Assembly: GCF_001437605.1 (NCBI RefSeq)
Contig: NZ_JQCQ01000009.1
Coordinates: forward strand, 1-56,300
Direction: 5' to 3'
DNA from: Pediococcus argentinicus
Lineage (GTDB): Bacteria; Bacillota; Bacilli; Lactobacillales; Lactobacillaceae
Length of the DNA stretch: 56,300 nucleotides
Made by a program: the position numbers and the translations under genes. This document shows, piece after piece, positions 1-7,998 of the stretch (position 1 is the first letter of the stretch; each line of letters starts with the position of its first letter). The notes under the pieces were generated by a model. It saw nothing but the letters and a program-made list of their open reading frames with translations. It was not told where the DNA came from and made no database searches.

Positions 1-87
1 TCCACCCACAATTAAGTTACGCTATGATCTAATTATTAAACGATATTTCTGTTATAATGCTTTATAAACAAGAAAGAAGGCGATTAC

Positions 88-744
88 ATGACGGTTCATT
101 TATATTTGGTACGACACGGACAAACAGAATTAAATCGCCAGCATAAATTTCAAGGAAGAACTAACTCAGCTTTGACGTTAAAAGGCGTTGCAGCTGCCAA
201 AAAATTAGCTACTCTTTTAGAACCAATTCATTTCGATAAGGCATACTCAAGTTTTTCTGGTCGAGCCAGTCAGACTTCTCAGTTAATCGCTGATCGACAT
301 CATGAATTGAGTGAAATAACGGCTGTTGATGGCCTAAGTGAATATGATTTTGGTGGGCTTGAAGAAAAGCCTGTCTTAGCTTTCTGGCCGTTAGTATTGA
401 AGAACTTAAAGTGGCGCGGACCTTTTCAAATTCTATGGGGTGGTCGACGAGTTGCCAGAATCGTTCATTTGTTCCACGAATTAGACGATACTGGGGCGGC
501 AGAAACGATGGTTCAAGTCAGTTCACGAGCCCGTCAAACAATTCAAAAAATTGCCAGTGATTTAGATGATGGAAATGAGAAGAATGTGCTCATTGTGTCA
601 CATGGACTAGTATTAAGTGCCTTTTTATACGCTTTAAATGCCCGAGCAGTTCCTAGACTTCTATTGAAAAATGCGAGCGTTACGCGAGTTGATTTCGAAC
701 ATGGTCGTTTCCACATTGTAAAAGTTAATGAGACAGCAAAATAA
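88..744 (+). CDS. Histidine phosphatase family protein (phosphoglycerate-mutase-like)
   Basis: A 218-residue cytoplasmic phosphatase of the histidine phosphatase superfamily. The N-terminal LVRHGQTELN carries the RHG motif whose His is the phospho-acceptor, and VSHGLVLS near residue 170 carries the second catalytic His. Family members dephosphorylate small metabolites or proteins; the substrate cannot be told here. An AGAAGG ribosome site lies just before the ATG and a TATAAT box sits at 53-58. The gene stands alone, followed directly by a family B structured repeat and then a convergent transporter gene. Confidence 0.9.
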   Translation: MTVHLYLVRHGQTELNRQHKFQGRTNSALTLKGVAAAKKLATLLEPIHFDKAYSSFSGRASQTSQLIADRHHELSEITAVDGLSEYDFGGLEEKPVLAFWPLVLKNLKWRGPFQILWGGRRVARIVHLFHELDDTGAAETMVQVSSRARQTIQKIASDLDDGNEKNVLIVSHGLVLSAFLYALNARAVPRLLLKNASVTRVDFEHGRFHIVKVNETAK

Positions 745-857
745 GAGAGTGAGAATAAAGACGGGTTGATTTTGAGCAATAGCATAGGAAACCGAATGAT
801 TCGTACTTGGAATCGTTTGGTTTTCGTAGCTATGCGCAGAAATCAGTCTTGATTCTC
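745..857. repeat. Family B structured repeat, copy B1
   Basis: Starts right after the stop codon of the phosphatase. The outer helix is GAGAATAAAGAC (751-762) with GTCTTGATTCTC (846-857), 11 of 12 paired. An inner helix of 14 pairs (two wobbles) is formed by AAACCGAATGATTC and GAATCGTTTGGTTT. Between the helices lie the conserved family segments TTTTGAGCAATAGCATAGGAAA-like on the 5' side (only partly identical to other copies) and TTTTCGTAGCTATGCGCA on the 3' side. The helix sequences differ from copies at 52433 and 52560 while pairing is kept. Confidence 0.75.
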
Positions 858-884
858 CGATTTAGACTATTATCAAATGACAAT

Positions 885-931
885 ATAAAAGAGGTTGTGG
901 GAAAACGATAGTTTTCTCTCAACCTCTATTT
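885..931. terminator. Bidirectional terminator
   Basis: AGAGGTTG...CAACCTCT hairpin (890-927) extended by GGGAAAAC/AGTTTTCTC, with T-rich ends on both strands. It serves the convergent AEC transporter gene and anything reading through the B1 repeat. Confidence 0.8.
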
Positions 932-933
932 CT

Positions 934-1875
934 TTAATTCAAAAGTATCATCATAATCGGCACTACTGCTAATGATAGTAATGTTGTTTCAGTTACCATA
1001 ATTGAAGCAAAGTCTGCATCTGCGTTATACAGTTTGGCAACTACCGGAGCGTTAGTCATAACCGGCATGCATGATTGTAAAATGAAGACTTGTTTCATCA
1101 TGTTAGGCATGTCGCTGTGAGCAACTAAGAGATACATTAGGATTGGTGCAAAGATAAATCTTCCGGAAAGGACGCCTAAACTGTCCTTATTCAATCTCAT
1201 ATTTGAAAGGCCAGCATCGTAAACTGAAATTCCGATAAATAACATAGACAGTGGAATGGTTAATCCACCAAGGTAGGTAAAGGTTTTCGATAATACAACT
1301 GGAAGATGAATGTTTAAAACAATTAAGACAATTCCAATTATAAACCCTAGTAATGGAGCGGAGAAAACTTTTTTGATTCCATCTACAAAATTAAATTTAA
1401 CTTGGGTATTCGGATTATCGCGCTGGATAAAGTACACGCCTAGCGTCCAGAAGATGGTAGTGTTGGCCATGTAGTACACTAGCACGTAAGGCAGACTCTT
1501 GGTACCAAAGATAGCTAGATTAATTGGCAGCCCCACAAAAACGGTGTTGGAATTAAAGAACATCGACATGAATAATCCGCGCCGTTTGGGATCGACTTTG
1601 ATAAATCGAGCAACTATCCATGAGATACCCATCAGGATAAACATTGATAAAACCGGATAACGTAAATTGGGTAACAATTTTGCGAGCTCTGATTTAGAAA
1701 AGTCATTAGTCATTGAGATGATCATGTAGGGTGGCAAGGCAATTTGAGTAACTAATTTAGCAATTAATTTTTTAGAATTTTCTGTAAACCAATGTTTAGC
1801 AGCTAGAGTATAACCAACTGCAACCATAAGAATAATAATTAGAACTCCTTGAATACTGTTTAGAAATGTAGACAT
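934..1875 (-). CDS. AEC family transporter (auxin efflux carrier / malate permease family)
   Basis: A 313-residue integral membrane protein, the usual length for the AEC family. Hydrophobic segments run through the whole chain, with a central charged loop around residues 150-165 (QRDNPNTQVKFN). In lactic acid bacteria family members move organic acids or are of unknown substrate; no substrate can be assigned here. The ATG is preceded by AAAGGACGG on the minus strand. Single-gene unit with a terminator behind it. Confidence 0.85.
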   Translation of the reverse strand: MSTFLNSIQGVLIIILMVAVGYTLAAKHWFTENSKKLIAKLVTQIALPPYMIISMTNDFSKSELAKLLPNLRYPVLSMFILMGISWIVARFIKVDPKRRGLFMSMFFNSNTVFVGLPINLAIFGTKSLPYVLVYYMANTTIFWTLGVYFIQRDNPNTQVKFNFVDGIKKVFSAPLLGFIIGIVLIVLNIHLPVVLSKTFTYLGGLTIPLSMLFIGISVYDAGLSNMRLNKDSLGVLSGRFIFAPILMYLLVAHSDMPNMMKQVFILQSCMPVMTNAPVVAKLYNADADFASIMVTETTLLSLAVVPIMMILLN

Positions 1876-2025
1876 ACAATCCGTCCTTTAAAGTTAGTAC
1901 TTCCATTGTACGGCCTGGTTTGGGAAATAACCAGACGGGTTTCACAAATGAATAAATGATTTTGTTATAAACAAATACTTAAACATGATAGAATTGACCC
2001 ATGAGAATATAGGAGGAATTGGAAT

Positions 2026-2349
2026 ATGATTCAGATACCAAAGGATATGGTCGAATTACGTATTCGATTAGAACAACTTAAAGAACTAGGTGACAACTCA
2101 AGCGAAGAAGATGTTATTAAAGATGCTGTTAGTGATAACGCACAAGGATTTTTGGACGAAGCACTTGAAGGACACTATTACTCATGCAAATTGGATGGGG
2201 ATACTATCACAGTTTATGGGATGATTGATGAACCAGTAGGTACGATTAAATCAACTTCAGGTAGCTTTGTGGATGATTTTAAAAATGATGCTGCATCACT
2301 TTTACTTAAATTAGATACAGAAGTTAACAAAATAGTAAGAAACAGCTAG
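2026..2349 (+). CDS. Hypothetical protein, 107 residues
   Basis: I do not recognise this family. It is a small acidic soluble protein with no signal peptide or membrane segment, with a helical N-terminal part (MVELRIRLEQLKEL) and a beta-rich middle (YYSCKLDGDTITVYG). A strong AGGAGG site precedes the ATG. Its stop lies 9 bases before the Cof-type phosphatase, whose ribosome site overlaps its end, so the two are almost certainly cotranscribed. Confidence 0.75.
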   Translation: MIQIPKDMVELRIRLEQLKELGDNSSEEDVIKDAVSDNAQGFLDEALEGHYYSCKLDGDTITVYGMIDEPVGTIKSTSGSFVDDFKNDAASLLLKLDTEVNKIVRNS

Positions 2350-2358
2350 GAGGACGCT

Positions 2359-3180
2359 ATGGCAGTTCAACTCATTGCAAGTGACATCGATGGTACATTT
2401 CTAAATGATGAACATACTTTTGATAAGGGCCTTTTTCAACAGCAACTTCAAGAAATGAATGATCGAAACTTAAAGTTTGTTGTGGCTAGTGGAAATCAAT
2501 ATGCCCATTGTCAGGATGTATTTGAAGGCATTGATGGTGATATGACGTATGTGACTGAAAATGGTGGATTGATTGTGGAGCAGGGCAAGATTCTCGATGA
2601 GAGTCCGCTTGATCCAAATTTGATGCGTGATTTTTTGGATTACTTGTTTAGTACACCTATTTTTGAAGGAGTTACGGTTATTCTTTCAACGAGAAATCGG
2701 GCGTATACAAATGTCACCCCTGATGCTGTAGACTGGGATCTCGATAATTATTTCTATCGCAATTTGATTTCAACTGAGGACTTTAAGTCGGTTAAGGACC
2801 CAATCTACAAGATTGATACACATTGGGCCAACTTAGATGATGTGCGTGATAAGGCAGATGTATTGCGTAAAGATCTCGGTAGCCAATTAGGCAGTGTTCT
2901 GAGTGGCTTTAGCGGGATTGATATCATGCCATCACATGTCAATAAAGCATATGGACTGCAGCAGCTCCAACATATCTGGAATATTTCTATGGATGAAACT
3001 ATGGCATTCGGCGATAACGAGAATGATAAGGCTATGCTACAACATGCTCGATTAGGCTATGCAATGAAAAACGCTGCACCAGAGGCTAAAGACGCTACCA
3101 AGTTAATTACGCCGCTTGATAACAATGATAGTGGAGTAATGGATTTGATTGGCAAAGTTCTGGACGGACGAGTTAACTAG
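2359..3180 (+). CDS. Cof-type HAD-IIB family sugar-phosphate phosphatase
   Basis: 273 residues, typical of the Cof/YidA subfamily of haloacid dehalogenase hydrolases. Motif I is ASDIDGTF (nucleophile Asp and general-acid Asp), motif II lies in VASGNQ, and the C-terminal FGDNENDKAML carries the Mg-binding acidic residues of motif IV. A large type IIB cap sits between about residues 80 and 195. Probable role is dephosphorylation of sugar phosphates or similar metabolites in the cytoplasm. Cotranscribed with the small hypothetical gene upstream. Confidence 0.92.
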   Translation: MAVQLIASDIDGTFLNDEHTFDKGLFQQQLQEMNDRNLKFVVASGNQYAHCQDVFEGIDGDMTYVTENGGLIVEQGKILDESPLDPNLMRDFLDYLFSTPIFEGVTVILSTRNRAYTNVTPDAVDWDLDNYFYRNLISTEDFKSVKDPIYKIDTHWANLDDVRDKADVLRKDLGSQLGSVLSGFSGIDIMPSHVNKAYGLQQLQHIWNISMDETMAFGDNENDKAMLQHARLGYAMKNAAPEAKDATKLITPLDNNDSGVMDLIGKVLDGRVN

Positions 3181-3223
3181 CACTTGTAATAAATAGACAC
3201 TTTAACTAGAATTAAAGTGTTAA

Positions 3224-3295
3224 GCGCGGGTAGTGTAACGGATAGCACATGAGATTTCGGTCCTCATGATGAGGGTTCGACTCCCCCCCTGCGCA
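3224..3295 (+). tRNA. tRNA-Arg (anticodon TCG)
   Basis: Cloverleaf read by eye. Acceptor stem GCGCGGG/CCTGCGC with discriminator A, D stem GTGT/GCAC, anticodon arm with loop TTTCGGT and anticodon TCG at 3257-3259 (reads CGA), T loop TTCGACT. The fifth pair of the anticodon stem is A-C and one T-stem pair is A-C, so two mismatches. No CCA is encoded. A hairpin terminator follows at once. Confidence 0.9.
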
Positions 3296-3297
3296 TA

Positions 3298-3331
3298 AGA
3301 AAAAGACAACCACTTGGTTGTCTTTTTCTTT
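3298..3331. terminator. Bidirectional terminator after tRNA-Arg
   Basis: AAAAAGACAACCA/TGGTTGTCTTTTT hairpin, symmetric. It ends the tRNA transcript on the plus strand and the csbD-like gene on the minus strand. Confidence 0.88.
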
Positions 3332-3335
3332 GCTA

Positions 3336-3581
3336 TTATTTATCGTCGTCTTTGTCTTTCTTCATCGAGTTAATCACACCTTGAGCAGCGTCTTTTGCAT
3401 CATCCACAGCCTTTTGTGTTTTCTCTTTCGCATCGTCGAATACTTCACGGGCTTTGCCAGCCAAGTTTTGAGCCTTACCTTCTGATTCGGTCTCTTTATC
3501 ATCAGTTACTTTACCGATAGTTTCTTTAACCTTACCAGATACTTGATCCTTCTTATCATTGAACTTATCTTCTACAGACAT
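3336..3581 (-). CDS. CsbD family general-stress protein
   Basis: 81 residues, highly charged and Lys/Asp rich, with the CsbD pattern DKFNDKKDQVSGKVKETIGKV at the start followed by a second repeat-like stretch GKAQNLAGKARE. CsbD-like proteins are small stress-induced proteins of unclear mechanism in Firmicutes and Proteobacteria. An AAAGGAGG site lies before the ATG. Single-gene unit. Confidence 0.88.
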   Translation of the reverse strand: MSVEDKFNDKKDQVSGKVKETIGKVTDDKETESEGKAQNLAGKAREVFDDAKEKTQKAVDDAKDAAQGVINSMKKDKDDDK

Positions 3582-3734
3582 ATAATAACCTCCTTTAGTA
3601 TTTGTACATCCTTAACTTAACAAATTATATAATTGTTTGTAAAGATATATGCTTATAGTAAATAGGCAAAAATATGTTAAAAAGTATTAGATTGAGTTAC
3701 AATTTTAAGTAGAAAGACTAAGGAGGAATACATA

Positions 3735-4100
3735 ATGATTAAAGAATTTAAAGCGTTCATTTCGCGTGGTAGTGTGGTTGATTTAGCTGTTGGTGTAATC
3801 ATCGGAAGTGCCTTTACGTCAATCGTCAAGTCATTGGTATCTTATATGATAAATCCTTTGATTGGGTTATTTGTTGGAGGAATCAATTTTTCTGATTGGG
3901 TCTTTAAAATCAACGATGCCACATTTAAAGTGGGTAGTTTTATTAATGCAGTGATTAACTTTATAATTATAGCTTTTGTGATCTTTTTGATGGTTAAATT
4001 GATTAATAAATTTAGAAAAACTGAAACTAAAGAACCAACTAATACGGAAAAATATTTGAAGGATATTCGCGACATGATGAAGAAGAATGATGAGTACTAA
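3735..4100 (+). CDS. mscL: Large-conductance mechanosensitive channel MscL
   Basis: 121 residues, the normal MscL length. The N-terminal FKAFISRGSVVDLAVGVIIGSAF is the conserved amphipathic helix and pore-lining TM1; the second membrane helix is around residues 68-90, and the C-terminal helix is charged (YLKDIRDMMKK). It forms a homopentameric channel that opens at high membrane tension and protects against hypo-osmotic shock. AAGGAGG precedes the ATG. Alone, with a terminator behind. Confidence 0.96.
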   Translation: MIKEFKAFISRGSVVDLAVGVIIGSAFTSIVKSLVSYMINPLIGLFVGGINFSDWVFKINDATFKVGSFINAVINFIIIAFVIFLMVKLINKFRKTETKEPTNTEKYLKDIRDMMKKNDEY

Positions 4101-4135
4101 AAAAGATGACCTCAAAAGGTCATCTTTTAATTTTT
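4099..4135. terminator. Bidirectional terminator between mscL and the aldo/keto reductase
   Basis: AAAAGATGACCT/AGGTCATCTTTT hairpin (4101-4128) followed by AATTTTT. Confidence 0.88.
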
Positions 4136-4136
4136 A

Positions 4137-5000
4137 CTATTTTTCCGTTCCAGTATACCAATCAAAACTGTTCAACCAGTAACTAGTGCGATGGTGTTCG
4201 TCCATATTATGGATTTCAGTTAAGTCATCTTGGTCAAGTTTAAAGTCAAATACATCAGCATTTTGTTGAATGTATTTAGGATGAACTGACTTAGGAATTG
4301 TAATGAAGTCACTTTGTAAATCAAAACGAATCAAGATTTGCGCAGGTGATTTGTGATGTTTTTCAGCAATCTTTTGAATTGTTTCGTTTTGCATCAAGTG
4401 ACCACCAGTACCGCCAAGTGGAGACCATGCTTCAGGTTGGATTTGTTCAGCCTTTAAGAAGTCTTGTAAATCTGGTTGTTGTAACAATGGGTGGAATTCA
4501 ACCTGGTTAACCATGGGTTTGATTTCACTTTTAGCCATTAAGGATTTCATGGTTGCTTCAGTGAAGTTGCAGACACCAATAGCGCGAACTTTGCCATCTT
4601 TGTATAGTTTTTCAAATGCACGCCATGTTTCAGCCCATTTACCAGCAACTGGCCAATGGATGAGGTATAAGTCTAAGTAATCTAGTTGCAGACGTTTTAA
4701 ACTTTCGTCAAAGTTCTTCAATGTTGATTCATAGCCTTGATCTTCATTAGCTAATTTAGTTGTGATGAATAAGTCTGAACGTTTCTTACCAGTTGCTTCA
4801 AGTCCAGCTTTGATTCCTTCACCAACTTCAGTTTCATTGCCATAAGCTTTGGCTGTATCAATTAAGATATAACCACTTTCGATGGCTGTTTTAACAGCTG
4901 TTACAGTATCTTTAGGTTCAGCTTGCCAAACACCGAGACCTAACTTTGGCATTTTAACACCGTTGCTTAATGTAACGGTATCTTCAATTCCACTAATTAT
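4137..5000 (-). CDS. Aldo/keto reductase (2,5-diketogluconate-reductase-like), apparent ATA start
   Basis: NADPH-dependent reductase of the AKR family with a TIM-barrel fold. Catalytic residues are visible: Asp/Tyr in LIDTAKAYGNE, Lys in FITTKLANED and His in LYLIHWPV. The first in-frame ATG (4952) would cut off a well-conserved AKR N-terminus. Reading on upstream gives 16 more codons (IISGIEDTVTLSNGVK then MPKLGLG), which is the normal family beginning, and an AAAAGGGGG ribosome site lies 8 bases before an ATA codon at 5000-4998 (followed by ATT). No ATG, GTG or TTG exists in frame there. I therefore place the start at ATA (or the adjacent ATT), or else an ATG has mutated to ATA. Confidence 0.85.
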   Translation of the reverse strand: MISGIEDTVTLSNGVKMPKLGLGVWQAEPKDTVTAVKTAIESGYILIDTAKAYGNETEVGEGIKAGLEATGKKRSDLFITTKLANEDQGYESTLKNFDESLKRLQLDYLDLYLIHWPVAGKWAETWRAFEKLYKDGKVRAIGVCNFTEATMKSLMAKSEIKPMVNQVEFHPLLQQPDLQDFLKAEQIQPEAWSPLGGTGGHLMQNETIQKIAEKHHKSPAQILIRFDLQSDFITIPKSVHPKYIQQNADVFDFKLDQDDLTEIHNMDEHHRTSYWLNSFDWYTGTEK

Positions 5001-5108
5001 GTTAAATTCCCCCTTTTATTCAATATATTCACCATAATACATAACTTTTTAAAAGTATAGTTTTAAGAGTGATAAAATGAACAAAACAACCTTGTGGAGG
5101 TATTTAAA

Positions 5109-5489
5109 ATGGAACCTAAACGAATTAACCATATAGCAATTATCGGTACTGACTATGATGCATCAAAAGAGTTTTACGTTTTAAAATTAGGTATGCGCGT
5201 TATCAAAGAAACTGTCCGGAGTGTTAAAAATGATGTCAAAATTGATTTAGAATTTGGTGATACCGTGTTTGAACTGTTTATCAAACCAGATGCACCTAAG
5301 AGACCTTCATATCCTGAAGCAGCAGGATTACGACATATTGCATTTCAAACGAAAAACATCGAAGCGGATATTGCAGAACTGAAGTCAAAGGATATTCGGG
5401 TTGAATCAGTTCGTAGGGATGAACTTAATCACCGTAAAATGACCTTCTTCTTTGACCCAGATGGACTACCATTAGAATTGCACGAGTAA
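5109..5489 (+). CDS. VOC family protein (glyoxalase/dioxygenase superfamily)
   Basis: 126 residues after choosing the ATG at 5109; the GTG at 5094 is part of the ribosome site GTGGAGG. One full vicinal-oxygen-chelate module: metal-ligand candidates are His in INHIAI, Glu in TVFELF, His in LRHIAF and Glu in LPLELHE. The family includes glyoxalase I-like and many uncharacterised enzymes, so the substrate is unknown. The next gene starts about 75 bases downstream and may be coexpressed. Confidence 0.85.
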   Translation: MEPKRINHIAIIGTDYDASKEFYVLKLGMRVIKETVRSVKNDVKIDLEFGDTVFELFIKPDAPKRPSYPEAAGLRHIAFQTKNIEADIAELKSKDIRVESVRRDELNHRKMTFFFDPDGLPLELHE

Positions 5490-5562
5490 AAATCACTTTG
5501 CTTGTTTCCAAATCGATTCCCCGATATTATAAGCCTAAATGAAGAATCGGAAGGTGAATGGT

Positions 5563-6186
5563 ATGAAAATTGGTGTTATTGGAGCAACTGGTAAAGCTGG
5601 CGATTTAATTGCCAAAGAGCTAACAGACCGTGGTCATTCCGTGACTGCAATTGTGCGTCATCCGGATAAGCTGCAGGGTGACTGGGATGTGCTTGAAAAG
5701 GATTTATTTGATTTGAATACCGATGATTTGACGCCATTTGACGTGGTTGTGGATGCTTTTAATGCTCCACGTGGACAAGAAAACTTGCATAAGATGTCGA
5801 TTGAACATTTGGCAGATATTCTGAAAAATACTCATGTACGTCTAATGGTAGTGGGTGGAGCTGGTAGTTTATACGTAGATGACCATATTACACGGTTATT
5901 TGAAACGCCAAGTTTTCCACCAGCATTCAAACCAACTTCACAAGCAATGGCTGAAAGTTTAGAAAGTTTAGCAAATTCTGATGATCTGAACTGGACATAT
6001 TTAAGTCCAGCACCTAATTTTATTTTTGGTGGACCACGTAAAAATCAATATGTTTTGGGTAATGATTTAATCATGTCAGATAAAGACGGCAAGAGTGAAA
6101 TTAGCTATGCTGACTATGCGATTGCAATGGCTGATAAAATTGAAAATGAAGAACATAATCGCGAACATATTAGTGTGATTTGGTAA
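5563..6186 (+). CDS. NAD(P)-binding oxidoreductase (SDR-like, YwnB/BVR-B type)
   Basis: 207 residues from the ATG at 5563, which has GGAAGGTG 6 bases upstream; the ATG at 5539 has none. MKIGVIGATGKAGDLI is the glycine-rich dinucleotide-binding loop of atypical short-chain dehydrogenases. The conserved VVGGAGSL and LSPAP segments match the group related to biliverdin reductase B and YwnB. These are NAD(P)H-dependent reductases or dinucleotide sensors; the substrate is unknown. Confidence 0.85.
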   Translation: MKIGVIGATGKAGDLIAKELTDRGHSVTAIVRHPDKLQGDWDVLEKDLFDLNTDDLTPFDVVVDAFNAPRGQENLHKMSIEHLADILKNTHVRLMVVGGAGSLYVDDHITRLFETPSFPPAFKPTSQAMAESLESLANSDDLNWTYLSPAPNFIFGGPRKNQYVLGNDLIMSDKDGKSEISYADYAIAMADKIENEEHNREHISVIW

Positions 6187-6193
6187 TTATTGT

Positions 6194-6221
6194 TTGACGG
6201 GTCTTTTTTTTCTGATAAGAT
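6194..6221 (+). promoter_or_regulatory. Promoter of the cysE-cysK leader
   Basis: TTGACG (6194-6199), 16-base spacer, TAAGAT (6216-6221). Transcription would begin about 6228, just before the ribosome site of the leader peptide, which supports a leader RNA of about 240 bases. Confidence 0.65.
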
Positions 6222-6253
6222 TCCAGTTAACAAATTAGAAGGAGGACATATAG

Positions 6254-6340
6254 ATGACTAAAGTAGTATTGTGTTGTATGGGACTAACATATCAATCAAG
6301 TCCCCAGTATAGTTATCTATCATGTCGCACCTTTGAATAG
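6254..6340 (+). CDS. Putative Cys-containing leader peptide, 28 residues
   Basis: A short ORF with a strong AGGAGG site (6240-6245) and an ATG at 6254. It has three Cys codons in 28: an adjacent pair TGT TGT at codons 7-8 (6272-6277) and another at codon 24, plus an internal Met. It sits between a good promoter and a terminator in the leader of cysE. A GGGACT/AGTCCC hairpin (6280-6285 with 6299-6304) follows the Cys pair. The likely role is in cis: ribosome stalling at Cys codons when charged tRNA-Cys is scarce. A chance ORF is the alternative. Confidence 0.55.
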   Translation: MTKVVLCCMGLTYQSSPQYSYLSCRTFE

Positions 6341-6442
6341 GCGGGATCAAGTTTTTTAGACTTGTTTTCGTCATCTAAAATCATGATATTAAACGAACTA
6401 CTCCCGGGCTTGGTCAATCCAACGCCACGGGAGCAGTTTTTA
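6341..6442 (+). promoter_or_regulatory. cysE leader attenuator: candidate antiterminator and intrinsic terminator
   Basis: The terminator is a hairpin CTACTCCCG (6398-6406) with CGGGAGCAG (6428-6436), containing inner pairs GGCTTGG/CCAACGCC, then TTTTT. GATCAAG (6345-6351), immediately after the leader-peptide stop, can pair with CTTGGTC (6409-6415) inside the terminator stem and so could act as antiterminator. A ribosome reaching the stop codon would cover GATCAAG and favour termination; a ribosome stalled at codons 7-8 would leave it free. No T-box consensus is present. Confidence 0.6.
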
Positions 6443-6476
6443 TTTTCCACTATAAAATTTGAAAAGGTAGATTTAA

Positions 6477-6986
6477 ATGTTTGAAACTGTCGATAACATT
6501 ATTAAACGTGATCCAGCAGCTCGGTCTAGATTACAAGTTATATTAACTTATCCTGGTTTCAGAGCATTGAAAGCTTATCGTCTGGCACACAGGTTTTGGA
6601 ATAATCATCACCTGTTGATGGCTGAGATAATAAGCAATTGGTCGAGAAAGAGAACTGGAATTGATATCCATCCTGGTGCAACCATCGGTGAACGATTATT
6701 CATTGATCATGGTATTGGTGTTGTGATTGGCGAAACAGCCGTGATTGGAAATGACGTTACAATTTTACACGGCGTAACGCTTGGATCGCGGCGAGAGGTC
6801 GATGGTAAACGGCACCCAACGGTAGGAGATAACGTTTTTATTGGAACGAACGCTTTAATTTTAGGAAATATTACGATAAATAATGATGCAAAGGTGGGCG
6901 CAGGTGCAGTGGTACTAAAGGATGTACCAGAAAATGCCACCGCAGTTGGCAACCCAGCTCGAATTTTAAAACAGAAAGAGGAATAA
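6477..6986 (+). CDS. cysE: Serine O-acetyltransferase
   Basis: 169 residues, a short CysE as found in Firmicutes. It transfers acetyl from acetyl-CoA to serine, the first step of cysteine synthesis. After a helical N-terminal part come left-handed beta-helix hexapeptide repeats (IDIHPGATIGERLFIDHGIGVVIG onwards) with the catalytic His in FIDHGIG and the CoA-binding VGAGAVVLKDVPENATAVGNPARI end. AAAAGG precedes the ATG. It is the first gene after the Cys leader and lies 2 bases before cysK. Confidence 0.94.
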   Translation: MFETVDNIIKRDPAARSRLQVILTYPGFRALKAYRLAHRFWNNHHLLMAEIISNWSRKRTGIDIHPGATIGERLFIDHGIGVVIGETAVIGNDVTILHGVTLGSRREVDGKRHPTVGDNVFIGTNALILGNITINNDAKVGAGAVVLKDVPENATAVGNPARILKQKEE

Positions 6987-6988
6987 TT

Positions 6989-7907
6989 ATGACAATTAAA
7001 AAAGAAAGCATTTTAGAATATATCGGACACACACCAATCGTTAAACTTCAACGTTCAACACCAGATGATGCAGCTGATGTTTATGTGAAACTTGAGTTCT
7101 TTAATGAAGCAGGATCAGTGAAAGACCCGAATTGCTTTAAAGATGATTGAAGAAGCAGAAAAGAGTGGCAAATTAACAGATGATGTTACGTTGATTGAAC
7201 CAACTTCAGGTAATACTGGAATTGGAATTGCTGCTGTGGCTGCTGCTAAAGGTTACAAAGCACTACTAGTAATGCCTGACACTGCAAGTGAGGAACGTAA
7301 ACAATTAATGCGTGCTTATGGCGCAGAATTAATTGAAACTCCTGGTGCTGAAGGAATCGGTGGTGCCATTAAACTTGTTAATGAATATGTTGAAAAGGGC
7401 GGGTACTTACGTCTTGGTCAATTTATCAATGACCTTAATCCACAAGCTCATTACGAAACAACCGGACCCGAAATTGTGGATTATTTCGATGGTACTCGAG
7501 ATGCATTTGTCGCTGGAATTGGAACCGGTGGAACTATCTCAGGTACTGGTAAGTTTTTAAAAGAAACTAATCCAGAGGTTGATATTGTTGGGGTTGAACC
7601 AGCTACATCTGCTGTACTAAACGGTGGACAACCTGGTAAACATCCAATTCAAGGTATTGGCACTGGATTTGTTCCAGATGTACTAGATACAAAAATTTAT
7701 AATTCTGTTTCAGACGTCACCGGTGATCAAGCTAAAGAAACTGCACAATTAATTGCTCGCCAAGAAGGAATCTTATTAGGATTCTCAGGTGGTGCAGCGG
7801 TATACGCCGCAATCGAAAAGGCTAAAACAATGAAGTCCGGTCAAAAAGTATTAGCACTTGCTGCTGATAACGGTGAGAGATATTTATCAACACCACTTTA
7901 CAAATAA
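6989..7907 (+). pseudogene. cysK: Cysteine synthase (O-acetylserine thiol-lyase), frameshifted
   Basis: PLP-dependent enzyme that makes cysteine from O-acetylserine and sulfide. ATG at 6989 with AAAGAGGA upstream. The frame opens MTIKKESILEYIGHTPIVKL and runs to GSVKD, where the Lys is the PLP lysine (residue 45). There an extra C in CCC (7126-7128) shifts the frame to a TGA at 7148-7150. Removing one C restores VKDRIALKMIEE and the remaining 255 residues, including the PLP phosphate loop PTSGNTGIG and GTGGTISGTG. The repaired length would be 305 residues, normal for CysK. Either a real null mutation or a sequencing error. Confidence 0.9.
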
Positions 7908-7953
7908 TTAATTTAAAATCTTACAGTCGAGAATTTATTTTAAAAATAATCAA

Positions 7954-7996
7954 TCAAAAAGCCGCAATTCCAACGTCCAGGAATTACGGCTTTTCT
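7954..7996. terminator. Bidirectional terminator after cysK
   Basis: AAAAAGCCGCAATTCC/GGAATTACGGCTTTT hairpin (7956-7994) with T-rich tail on each strand. Confidence 0.85.
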
Positions 7997-7998
7997 TA

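Noticed and set aside
543-785. 80-residue minus-strand ORF over the histidine phosphatase gene
   Set aside because: Shadow of the plus-strand gene with no ribosome site and no protein-like conservation.
3197-3220. Inverted repeat ACACTTTAA/TTAAAGTGT before the tRNA as terminator
   Set aside because: No T run follows. It may be a weak hairpin or a promoter-proximal feature; not enough to call.
6187-6476. T-box riboswitch upstream of cysE
   Set aside because: No T-box consensus (TGGNACCGCG type) or specifier loop arrangement is visible, although such control is common for cys genes in lactobacilli.
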